Below are positions 34,301 through 45,800 of a stretch of 64,000 nucleotides of DNA, piece after piece; position 1 is the first letter of the stretch, and each line of letters begins with the position of its first letter. The notes beneath the pieces were generated by a model. It ran no database searches. It was given only the letters and a program-made list of their open reading frames with translations, and was not told the origin of the DNA. Location of the stretch: NCBI GenBank assembly GCA_014871385.1, contig CM026425.1:13149668-13213667 (forward strand). The letters run 5' to 3'. The position numbers and the translations under genes were made by a program. The stretch comes from Ceratodon purpureus. Taxonomy: Eukaryota; Streptophyta; Bryopsida; Pseudoditrichales; Ditrichaceae.

Positions 34301-37300
34301 TGTGAGCCTCTCAATTTCCTTCTGCCTTTTTGGTACATATACCTGATGATATTTGGCATCTTATGACGTGCCAGCAAGAACAATATTCTTAACGGGTTAA
34401 CGTAGTAGAATTTATAGTAGTAAGATGTGTTTCATGAGCCATTTACTCCTGTCCCGATTTTTCGTTACGAGATTTGATTTTCCAAGACTTAAATAAGATG
34501 GTACTCTTAAAGTGGCAAGGAAATAGTATGATTTGTTTAATCAGGCATGCTGAGATTGATTCCAATTTGTGATAAGGTGGAAAGGCACACTGCTGCTGAA
34601 GCAAGTCCAAGGTTGGCAATCACCGAAAGGGGCACATCTCGGAAGTCTTCGCTTACATCTGTTACCCAAAGCCGTGACCATGTAAGTCCCTGCTCAAAAG
34701 ATGTTTGCTTCTTACTTTCTTGTTGGTTAGTACCGCCATGTAACGGCTACATCTTAGAGCCGTCAGAATCACTGGTTTGGGACTTGGTTTCTCCAGTTCA
34801 GAATGCTGAGGAGGCACCATTTTGTTAAAAATGAGTAATGTCTAGGATAACATAAGAATGGGAGAGAAAGATATGTCACATGAGCGATGAGAATACAACA
34901 ATTGAAATTATCAGATATGTTGCGCAGAAAAGTGTTGCAGCTGTGCCCGCAGAGGCGAGCCTGGGAGTTAGTGCAACCTCTGAAAGTACTTCCCTCCCTC
35001 TTTCACAACTCACAGAGGTAGTGGTTGCACTTTGTTCGCAATTGTGTCAGTAGCAGAACCTTATTTTCTTGTTGGGTCGTCCTTTCCTTAGCGCCCAACC
35101 AATATCTTTGATCATCAGGCCTACCTTCTGCATATAAATGTGACGAAGAAACAGCCTTGGAACTATCGTCTAATCTTGGAAAGTATACTCTGGGGAATTT
35201 ACCAAGCAACGATTAGTGGCCGATCATTTCTTTAGTGCTTAAATTCATACACAAGCTTTAAATGCGGTCTAATTCAGAAGCAAATGATTTTTGGGCCAAA
35301 TGACCTTTTCAACCATTAGAATCAGAGGGGCAATGACAGCCGGGATTGTGTGAAGCGAAGATCTTTGAATGGTCAATAATTTAAGCTGATAAAGGTGAAT
35401 TCGGTATTTGCAGTGGTTCTTAGGAACTGTGGCCAACACTTGAACGAGTTTGAGCAACGGGAAATCATTCCTTACTCTCAGATATATTTCCTTGGTCTTG
35501 AAAGTCAGAAGATTCAGCCTTCTGCCACCCCTGGCAACTGCAATTTTGGTCAGCCTCTTCTTTATCCTCCAACATCAGAGTGAATTTGCAAATACTAATT
35601 TGCTTGCTTGGTATCTTACTGCGCTGTTTGTATTTAACTTGATGACGCTTAGAGTGCGGGTTGGTATGCCACTTATGAAGCAACCATAGTACAAAATTTT
35701 AGACTTCTCAAAATCTCATACTAGAAACGCCCCTCAGTAGATCTGTAATACCTCCTGTACAAGATACTCCACTGTGTATATGTTGTGGATTGCTGAGTTA
35801 CAAGTATATATACAGTGCTTGCAGACGTTGTATCTCCTAGCTATCATATGCTACGAGTTTTCAAGGAACAAGGAGATACAGTAAGCTTTGCACTATAAAT
35901 CTACGTGCCATTGCATGTAATTGTGGTGCTGGTCCTGTTGCAAACTTCCGACTGAAATAATTGACATGGTGATTAACGGCAGGCTATGATGATGAGAGAG
36001 GCGACTACAACGTGGTGGACCACGATCAACTTGCGTACAGGTACGAGGTGTTGGGAATATTGGGCAAGGGCAGTTTCGGACAAGTTCTTAAGTGTAGTGA
36101 CCACAAGCACAAGGTATTGAGAGCTGTAAAAATGATACGCAATAAGAGGCGCTTCCACCAGCAAGCTCTTGTAGAAGTCAAAATATTGGAGCATTTGCGA
36201 GATAAGGTACGTGAACCATAACCAGAACGTATAGATCTCAGCTTCATCTGTGGTGTGGTTGTTGTAAACTTGAATTTAGTTGGTATGTAACTCCACTGAA
36301 ATCTTTGTTTTTAGTAGTAAGAAAAAGGTTTATGTGCAGGCAAGGGAGGAAACTTCGAGCACTAATATTGTAACAATCTATGAGTCTTTCTATTTCCGTA
36401 GTCATCTCTGCATCACCTTCGCCCTCCATGACATCTCCCTCTACGAACTCATCAAGCGCAATAATTTCCAGGTACTCACCTTCTCTCTGATTATCAACTC
36501 CTCCCCAGGCATGTCGAACTAGTATAACTTACTATCACGTCATGTTTAACACCGGAAAACCTCTGATAAGGGAACGTGATGTTATATATTCGTTTTTCCA
36601 CAAGAAGATAAAATAAACTTGCGAATCCCTGTGGAATTTTCTCTTGCACCTTTGATAATCTTAGTATTTTTCATCTGCTAAACAATTTTTCAAGTGAATT
36701 AACCGTGCCCAAATAGAATGAGCTTCTCGTAGTCACAATCGATATACAACGAATATTTATTGAGGGACTACGTGTAAGTTATCTGGTTTGGTCAGCAACA
36801 ATGGAGCTGTAATCCGGAATTCAGATTCAGTTCCTTCGTCTGTCAAGTTCTTCAATTGAGATAGGTTTACTGATGTGGGAACTTATCATGATGAAAGCTG
36901 AGAAGTGCAGGGAATAAGCCTGATTGTGATAAAGAGCTTTGCAAGCCAGCTGCTGCAAACATTGCGATACTTGCGAAAGCTGCATGTGATTCACTGTGAT
37001 TTGAAGCCTGAAAATATCCTATTGCAGCATCCCGCTATGTCGAAGATAAAAGTCATCGATTTCGGATCCAGCTGCTTCAACCATGAAAAAGGTATCAATC
37101 ATCTTTTTTCATGAAATGTTTTTGGGAGGATTGAAGCATAGAGCCTCAGAGCCAGGAATAAGCTGTCATTGGGGTAGCTGGTGACATGTTTTGAACCAGA
37201 TATATTTCCTTCTGCGTTCAAGGTGTGAACGTGTGAACATTTACAGTTGATCTGTTGCACTGTTCCATCTCTGACTCAGGTGCTTTCACATGTGTAAGAG

Positions 37301-38595
37301 GCAGAATTTGAAGAGAAACTCTTGTCGGTCTGACGATGTTCTCATGTATGCGACCAGCAAGTGTGTAAGCTGCAATGAACATATTTCTCTAACTCTACTT
37401 CAACGGTGTATTTTGTGCAGTTTATACCTACATACAGAGCCGATTTTACCGGTCCCCTGAAGTAATTCTAGGTACACGATAACTCACAAGCCATTAGTAT
37501 GATTCTCATCAGTGTATTCCAACATGTGGAAGTTTAGACTATTGTTATAGCCATGAGTTGTCCTGATTTCTCTGTCCTACCCATGTAAGGATCTAAGGGA
37601 ATAATTTTGAGCTGCAGGGCTCCCTTACGACACAATGATTGACATTTGGAGCTTTGGATGCATTCTTGCTGAGCTTTTTTCGGGTACACTTTTAAATTTC
37701 TGTACTATAGACTTTAACGTACAGACATACACCTTGCGGTATTAATAGAGGTTTTGAAAGAATTGTTAGATGAGACAGAGGGTGCTGGCATGCTATCCAA
37801 GTGCTACAAGTAAATAGAGCTTCTCCGCATTATTTTTATGAGGTTTTATTCGAGGGACATTTCTATACGGGAGGCGAGTCTGAATAGTGACGCGATGCAA
37901 AGAGGATTTCATAAAAGTAGAGCCATCATGTTGAAACTTTCTGCACACATTACATGTTTGATGTACCTCATTACATTCTGGCATCTTGTCCTGTAGTTTT
38001 GAAGACCCTAAGCCTGTCGCTAATTTTTATTTGTACATCACTCAATCACCCTCTTCTCCTAAGACATATTTAGTGTGAGCGTCTGGCGGAGACAGGATAC
38101 CCTCTCTTTCCAGGTGAGAACGAGGTTGAGCAACTGGCGTGCATGATGGAAGTGTTAGGCATCCCTTCAAACACCGTCCTCGAACACGCTTCACGCAAGA
38201 AGATGTTTTTTGGTAAGTCCATCAAACACGAATCCACTCTTCTCAACAATTTCGCATAAACTCTTTACCAATACAACCATTCACCTAGCTCTTCACAGTC
38301 CAGTACTACTAGAATCATATTCCTCCAAATATGGAACCAAATCTCATACTGGAATATCAACTGTTTTGTGTTTGCAGATATCAACAACAATCCAAGGATA
38401 GTTCCAAACTCATGGGGTAAGAAACATTGGCCAGGTACCAAAAGTATGGCAACTGCCATAGGGTGCAATGATCCATTGTTTGTGAACTTTCTGGAGGGTT
38501 GTTTGAGGTGGGACAAGAACGCCCGGTTGGCCCCAGAGGAACTCATGCAACATCCTTGGATGGTTGGCGTCTGCCCTTCAACTCTACCACACTGA
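31317..38595 (+). CDS. DYRK2-type dual-specificity kinase
   Basis: A first coding exon from 31317 (to about 32300-32410, donor unresolved) encodes about 340 disordered residues rich in Ser, Thr, Arg and Lys. Later exons: 33033-33184, 34545-34681, 34928-35017, about 35414-35548, 35983-36206, 36340-36471, 36911-37091, 37421-37471, 37618-37683, 38096-38212 and 38378-38595. The DYRK-homology box is seen as FEQREI and [12 protein letters not shown], then YDDERGDY and [20 protein letters not shown]. Kinase motifs: [13 protein letters not shown] (catalytic Lys), [17 protein letters not shown], the activation-loop [14 protein letters not shown] with the DYRK autophosphorylation tyrosine, and [12 protein letters not shown]. 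The C-lobe ends [18 protein letters not shown], as in animal DYRK2. DYRKs autophosphorylate on that Tyr and then act on Ser/Thr substrates. The joint between 35017 and 35414 is out of phase, so a small exon or another splice site is missing from my model. Confidence 0.88.
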
Positions 38596-39524
38596 GAAAA
38601 CAAAGAACTAAATTTCCTACAATCAACTTATGATCAATTTACTCATAAGAGTCATAAGAGTGAACTTGGGCATGAACAGTGTTTGATGTTGGATTACTCC
38701 TCTCATTTCCCAGCCATTTAGTGATGGGGGTTTAAGTGGTTTCTGTCGCATAAACCATGCCCGGAATGCAGGTCATTGACATGTTGGATTTTGACACTCC
38801 TTTGGTGTTAAGGGGTTCGTATCAACATCTTATGATTTCATGGCTCAAGTCACTATGACAGGTCTTTAGCAAATTAGCAATTTTAACACCATATTCATTA
38901 TATTGGGAGATTATAAACCTCTTAATTTAATGTGTTGCTTTTGAGCTTTAAAATGTAGATTTAGGTGGGGACGAGCTAAATGTTCACTGTATCAAAATCA
39001 TGGAATTTTCAAATACAACAAATATGGTGTTCTAATGTGATTTTTTTTGACAATGTCTAAAGAAAATCTTCTTACAATTGAAAATATTTGTTCTAGAATC
39101 TTCAAAGGTTTGCTACATCCTTCAAAAAATTCTTCTCATTTATAATGACACAATTCACTTTTTTATAATGATTCACAAAGCCTTGTTCTATGGCTAGAGG
39201 TCCTTCGTTTTAAAGATCTAGAAGTGTAAAGTTAAATGAGTATGGATGAAAAATATCTTAAGACAATGACTAATGACCAAAGTAGATGAAAATTGGAGGA
39301 AGTTCACGAATGAGAAAGGTAACAAAAGTAGAATGTAAATTAAGAAAAATTAGTTGAAATGAGAAGGAATGAATGTGAAATACCAAAAAAAGATGAAAAT
39401 TAGACAAGTAATTAGTAGATTGCTTGCAAAACAAGTAACTTAATTCTCAAGTTGACATGGGCATGGTAGAAAAAGGAAACATGCTCTCACCGTTCATTCA
39501 TTCTTCAATGCCTCTCGCTCTCTC

Positions 39525-39556
<32 letters not shown>

Positions 39557-39649
39557 AAACTCTCTCCCATCTTACCATTTTCACCAAATTTCTTCTCGCA
39601 ATTCTCGTGACTGTCAGGCAATTTTTCTTCACAAATTGATTGATCAGCA
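38596..39649. other. AT-rich intergenic spacer
   Basis: It follows the kinase stop codon. No gene seen. It ends in a CT microsatellite just before the next open frame. Confidence 0.4.
39513..39556 (+). repeat. CT dinucleotide microsatellite
   Basis: An almost unbroken run of CT with two CG interruptions, about 44 bases. It sits about 95 bases upstream of the ATG at 39650, in the position of a 5' leader or core promoter, where plant CT runs are common. Confidence 0.85.
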
Positions 39650-40243
39650 ATGGCACGATGGAACTTGCTGCACAAGTGCAAGGATCACAGATGGTGCCTG
39701 CGAAAGGGGCACTATGAGCATACGTTGCCATCCATTCCGGAGGACAGGGAATTTGGGGCCGCCAAGGGCAAGGGTCTCCTCCTCCTCAGGCTTCCTGCAG
39801 GCCCCCGCCTCCTCAAGCTTCCTGCAGGTGGCAAGCTGGCAACTAAGCACCAGCCTGCTGATCAACATCAAGATCAAGCTGATCAAGATCAGGCAGCTGC
39901 ACATCAAGTACACAGTAAGACTTCTACTTGTAAAAGAAAGCTTCTCTCCACATATATTTCGGAGTCCAAACACCAGCGGCACAAGCTGAGGCACAAGAAG
40001 CAGAAGCTGATTGATCAGAAGAACGAGCAGCTGTTAACGTCGTCCACGCTGCCTCCGCGCCCAGCTGGATGCAGCAGCAATATGGCAAATCAATTTTTGC
40101 CGAGGACTAGTACTGGTACTAGCTGCGCAGTGGTGAACGAATTGGCCAACTTGTCGCTCGATTTCCATGCTTGTCGATCCATGCGTGACGAAATCAACAA
40201 AGCTATAAATCTGCAGGTCTTGCAGCAGCAGTCTAAGGCTTGA
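39650..40243 (+). CDS. Orphan 197-residue Gln/His/Lys-rich protein
   Basis: Single uninterrupted frame with an ATG at 39650 and a CT-rich leader. I do not recognise it. Residues 1-35 hold several Cys and His (HKCKDHRWCLRKGHYEH) without a clear zinc-finger spacing. Residues 44-60 carry a short repeat (LRLPAGPRLLKLPAG). Residues 69-85 are a DQHQDQADQDQ low-complexity stretch, followed by a basic His/Lys/Gln region. The C-terminus (NELANLSLDFHACRSMRDEI) looks more ordinary. It could be a lineage-specific gene, or an open frame kept by chance in repeat-rich DNA; possible splice sites near 39910 and 39940 leave the model open. Confidence 0.4.
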   Translation: MARWNLLHKCKDHRWCLRKGHYEHTLPSIPEDREFGAAKGKGLLLLRLPAGPRLLKLPAGGKLATKHQPADQHQDQADQDQAAAHQVHSKTSTCKRKLLSTYISESKHQRHKLRHKKQKLIDQKNEQLLTSSTLPPRPAGCSSNMANQFLPRTSTGTSCAVVNELANLSLDFHACRSMRDEINKAINLQVLQQQSKA

Positions 40244-41105
40244 ATCGAGTGACTCCATACAATATATTAATTTGGGATTCAGACTTAATTATATTCAAGC
40301 CTATTGCAAGCTGGTAATTCCCCTTGAAGATTTCTTGAATGGGATTGCCAAGCTGCAGCTCAGCAGCTGGGAGAAGTAGTAGCACTTGCTACAAATTATA
40401 ATTTTGTCACCCACTGGCCACTGGCCAAGTGCTGGAATTAATAAGTTGCTACAAACCAGTGTAGTCACTGAAGAGTGAGTGAGTCTGGGGGGAAACCATC
40501 ATATGGCCCCTCTTGATCTCAAGATTGCAAGACATTCATGAATGACAAATTCAATCTTGACAGGACTCCTGAATTAAGCAAAAACAAGAATTCAACCCTT
40601 TGAATCTTGACCTGTTGACAAACTGTCTATAAACAATTTTCCAGAATCTGTACATATGCACTAAGTCTTCAATCACAGACAGACTTGCTTAGTAAATTGT
40701 AGTGCATTCAGGCGCCTTCCTGCAGGCAGAGTCTTGAATTGTTACAGTTTCAAGAGAATGTAGACAAAAGCTGAATCCAGGAATTGTAATTGTAGTAACT
40801 GTGAATAATCCAAGTGGGCTTGTAGCCCATGTAAATCACAAAACAATATGATGGTCATTTTGTGGAGCTGAACAACAATTATGGCTGAATTTAAATGTAA
40901 TTACTTCAAACTTTGTTTCTAGTTTGAAATGAAATTGGAGACCGTCCAGGCTTCCAGCTCTCTTTTTCATCTTTGGTGGACCGTGGTTGGTTACTATTAC
41001 CATTTAGAGCTCATGAAGATTGTAAGTTGTGAACTTGTGACCACCCAGGCTCCAGCACTTGGTAATTGGGTGGATTTTAATTGAAGTCGCCATCTCTAAG
41101 TTTAA
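40244..41105. other. Intergenic spacer
   Basis: No gene seen. The first part may be the 3' UTR of the orphan frame. The stretch ends at a MITE. Confidence 0.35.
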
Positions 41106-41369
41106 GAGCATCCCCAGTGAGCTGTAAACCTGTAAGCCTGTAATTATGAGAACGTCGTTCTCCCAAACCTGAGTGCCTTTCCGAAGCAAAACATTCCAAA
41201 ACCGTTTACAGATTTACAGGTTTGCCCCAAATAAACTTCCAAAATGAGGTTTCGACCTGTAAATTACAGACTTACAAGCTCGAATACAGGCTTGGCCTGA
41301 ACCGCAATTCACGTCTTTCTACATCTTTCCGATTACAGGTTTACGGTTCAGGCCTGACTGGGGATGCTC
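41106..41369. mobile_element. Tourist-like MITE (PIF/Harbinger type), 264 bases
   Basis: Terminal inverted repeats GAGCATCCCCAGT and its complement bound a 264-base element. A TAA lies directly outside each end (41103-41105 and 41370-41372), the target duplication expected for PIF/Harbinger insertions. Inside the ends the inverted similarity continues imperfectly for about 30 bases (GTAAACCTGTAAGCCTG against CAGGTTTACGGTTCAGGCC). There is no coding capacity, as expected for a MITE moved by a transposase elsewhere. Confidence 0.85.
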
Positions 41370-42830
41370 TAAGAAGTTCCGCATCCCCAACTTGGTGATG
41401 CTATTCATATCACCTCCCTTGGTAGGAGGCCTGGATTGTGAACAAACCTTCTTATTCTTGTACTCACATTTGCACATATTTGCACTATCTCATTTAATCC
41501 GAAGACTCAGTGTGTGCTTGGTGTTTTCAATTACTTTAGTACCCATGAAAAGGTTCATGTATAATTGAATCTCATAGTGAGGACAAGATTAAAGAAGAGT
41601 GATTGTTTACACCTGTTTTAATTGAATGCATTCCAAATATGTAAATATGTAAAGGTTGCTGTTATGTACTGATACAGTAATATGGAAGAGGTAGCTTTGG
41701 CAAAAAACAAATTCCAAATAAAAATGTCGGATAAAAAAGGAAGTTGCCTGTGTATTGGAATATTATGAAATAAGATTAGATGAATGATGAAAAATCTTGA
41801 AATTGAAAATATAAAATAAATATTAAAATAAACCAGAATTGTTCAGAGTCATGAAGTACATTAAAATAGCAAACATCTAATTAAACTTCATGAATTGTGG
41901 ATGAAAGTCAAAATTAAAGTTATTTATTTCTTGAAAAGTCAATTTCAAAAAATCATTTTCTAAATTATTATTGTTGAACACAAAATTTGAAATTAATTAA
42001 TTATTCAATCAATGGATGATGAAATTGCCCCCAAAGTACATTATTTGAGCGAAATAGTCACTATTGTAATTACACTACAGCACAAGACAACCTAGTTGAG
42101 GCCCCAAAACTACCTAATAGAAGTGTCATGTCTAAAACAAGGATCACAAGGAGAAAAACAATTCTATTTTTTATTTTTTTATTTTTTTATTTTTTGAAGC
42201 AAAGAAAAATCAACTGTAGGGCATCCCCAATAGCCTCGCTAAATTGTTAAATGAATGTTTCGTAGTTAAGAAATCAGGTTTTGATGCTTTATACTTGCAT
42301 GGTAATTTCCTATTATCCAATTAGATGTTGAAATTACCATCATTAGAAGCGCATTAAAATAAACGTGAGATATTTTTTAAGAAAAAAAAATTGCAAAAAT
42401 TTGACAAAGGTGAAATGTCCCATTGAAAACACCACGTATTCAAATTTTAGCGGGAGTGCACCAAATCTTGCTTAAAAATGGAAAGATCCACCTACACTCC
42501 CTCTATATTACTGAGATTTTAGAGGGAGTGGAAATGAGAACCGTACCCGGGTAAGCCATATGACTCCGGGTATCATGATAGCACTGCTCTCGCCTCCGAA
42601 CACCATGATCGCCGCTTGCATTGCTCCGAAGCATTGAATTCTGTTCCGCAGCAGATTGCGGCACCTTCATCACCTGCTGGAGCCTGGGCCGCTCACTTGG
42701 TCTTGGATTGTAGAAGAGCACAAGTTTGGATTGGAATCACGGCGTCGCAGAGGAGTTGTTCCTTCCACAAGGGCCGAAGCTAGCGCACAGGCTCATATTT
42801 CCATTCTTTAGCGTGAAGTAGGTCGACAAA
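41370..42830. other. AT-rich spacer upstream of the NEMF gene
   Basis: No gene seen. At 42219 the sequence GGGCATCCCCAAT resembles the end of the 41106 MITE but has no matching partner, so it may be a MITE half. A perfect 10-base hairpin (CACTCCCTCT at 42495-42504 with AGAGGGAGTG at 42521-42530) follows. The last few hundred bases should be the NEMF promoter and leader. Confidence 0.4.
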
Positions 42831-45800
42831 ATGGTGAAGCTTCGAATGAACACCGCCGATGTGGCCGCCGAAGTGCGCTGTCTTCGGAGACTAATCGGCA
42901 TGCGTTGTGCAAATGTTTACGATTTGACACCAAAAGTAAGCAGCCTCGAAGAATTTGCCGCTAAGTTTGTTTTCAATTGGTTTTCAATCGAAATCGTGCC
43001 TGTGATGGAAATGGTTTGCAATCTGGTGATCAGTTGAGCGGTCTACTTGTTCTAAGCTTGAGCTGGTTTTAGGCAATGGCTTTACCTTCACACAGCATTT
43101 ATACTTTCAATGGAAGCCTTTGAAGGTTGAGAAGCATTGTCCATCTTTTGAATCGGAGCTGGTGGATATTACACTCATCTTGATTAGGGTTTAGATTCTA
43201 ACTTGTGAGAGGGTTTTGCGGAGTTATAAATTTTTCTGCTGCAATTCTGTATGTGCAGACTTATGTTATCAAATTGTCCAAGAGTAGTGGAGTAACGGAG
43301 TCTGGTGAAAGCGAGAAGTCGTTGCTTCTGCTTGAAAGTGGTGTTCGGTTTCACACAACTGAATTCGCCAGGTGAAGCGTAATAGCTATTCGTCACTTCG
43401 TAAAGTGATTCATGCTTAAGAGGAGCCTTTGGTTTAGGGTTTCTCCGAGCTGTAATTCATCTGTCTCACGTGAAAGAGGGACTCGTCTTGCTTATTAATA
43501 AGGGGTAATTCATGGCAGGGACAAGAGTGCAACTCCGTCAGGGTTTACACTTAAACTTCGGAAACACATTCGTACTCGACGACTCGAAGATGTTCGCCAA
43601 CTTGGCATCGATCGGGTATGTTCGTCATACATTGATGTTTCGGACTCGTTGTGCTCCTGCTTGGTATCTCAAGAAAATATGGTACGCTTGGAACGTTTCA
43701 GGTGATCGATTTGCAATTTGGTATGGGCGAAGGTACTCACCATATCATCCTGGAGCTTTACGCACAAGGAAATATATTGTTAACGGATGGTGACTATAAC
43801 GTTCTCACTTTACTTCGTACACACAGGTTTGTTTCTAGACGTCGGACTTTGTTTATCTATCTTTACTTGTTTCACTACCTGGGCTGTGGCTGGCACTTTC
43901 TGTCTGGGTCTTTTGCAAGTATCCTGATATTATGAGTAACGTGCTACGCCACGAGGTAGCTGATAAGCTGAAAATTAGGATTCACAAACCTACGGATATA
44001 GGAAGGCACGCTATGTTTGTGCCCAGAGTGTTTATGGAACTCTGAAGAGATCTTTGTGCATGCTTTTACTCTTGGTTTATTGGTATACTCGCAGGGATGA
44101 AGATAAGGGGTTAGTGATGATGGCTAAGCACGAGTATCCTGTCAATGCCTGCCGTTTGTTTGAGAGATTCTCGCGGGAGAAGTTAGAGGTTGCTATGAGG
44201 GAACAAAAAGCACCGGCAGAGGTGGAAGAAATGGCAGAGGCAAAGGAAGTAGTACCTGAAGAAGTTAAGAAGGGTAAAGGTAAAGCAGAGAAGGTTACCA
44301 AAGAAAAAAAAGTGAAAACTCCCTGGGGCAAGAAGGAAGACACTGGACGCACGCTGAAGTCTGTCTTAGCAGGGAGTCTTGGATACGGACCCGCACTTTG
44401 TGAACACATCGTTTTGGATTCAGGACTACATTCAGGAATGAAAGTATCCGTGGGGGTTGATGGGGTGTTAAGTATAAGCAACGAGGACATTTCTACTTTG
44501 ATGGCAGCTATAACCAGATTCGAGGATTGGCTGCAGAGTGTGGTGAATGGAGATCGAATTTCTGAGGGATTTGTGTACATGCAGAAGAAGAAGATAGGAA
44601 AGAACAAGGGTGAACAACAAGAAGAGGATGAGAAGGTCAATATTATGGATGCATGAATTTTTTGGCATTCTTTATTCTGCTGCCTTCAAGTCATGTAGAA
44701 GCAAGGGTGAAAAATCTTGAAAGCATTTTTAGGGTGCTTGCTGATGTTGTGGCAGGTGTATGATGAATTTTCACCATTACATTTGAAGCAATTTGACGAT
44801 CGACAGCTCATGAAGATGGAAACGTATGATGCAGCTCTGGATGAGTTTTTCAGTAAAATTGAGGGGCAAAGGGCTGATCAGCAGCGAAAGGCTCAAGAAG
44901 ACTCTGCCTTCTCAAAGCTTGATAAAATTCGTGCGGATCAGGTGTTTATGTAGTTCTTACTGTCAGATACTTTGGCTACTGTATGAGTCGTGCTTTTGCT
45001 TTAATGAATTGCACCTATGGTTTAGAGCACTTGCTCATAGAGTAATGTTTGGCATGTTTTACTTTGTACAGACGCAACGTGTGGAAGCACTGAAGCAGGA
45101 AGTTGATCAGACAGTGCGGATGGCGGAATTAATAGAGTACAACTTGGAAGATGTGGACAATGCTATTTTGGCTGTGCGATCCATTTTAGCAAGCGGAATG
45201 GACTGGAAAGATCTTACACGCATGATCAAAGAAGAAAAGAAGGCTGGAAATCCTGTGGCTGGCCTCATTCACAGTCTTCAGCTTGACAAGAATCAGATCA
45301 CCTTACTTTTGAGCAATAACCTGGACGATATGGATGACGATGAAAAAACCCAACCAGTTAACAAGGTGAGTGGATTATGAGTATGACAATGTCTTTTCCT
45401 CTGTCTCACAGGGAAAAGTGTATTGAACGCATAATTTGGTGTCTGCAGGTTGAAGTAGACATAGGAATTTCAGCCCATGCAAATGCCCGTCGTTGGTTCG
45501 AGCAGAAAAAGAAACATGCTATCAAACAAGATAAGACAAAGGCAGCTCATGAAAAAGCATTCAAGGCTGCTGAAAAGAAGACGCTTCAGCAACTGGCTCA
45601 GGTACTATCATGAGATTTATGCATGTACGAGTTGCCTTAGATTATGTGTATGTGGGTGGCTCAGAGTTCTTGGTCGGTTAGGAGGATACTACTGACAATA
45701 CACCATGACAATACTATCTCATCTTCATGGTGTTGTATCTGGAAGCGGCACTTTTGTTGAACACTACTTGCTAGTATAGCTCGGCATACGTCTTTGTTCA

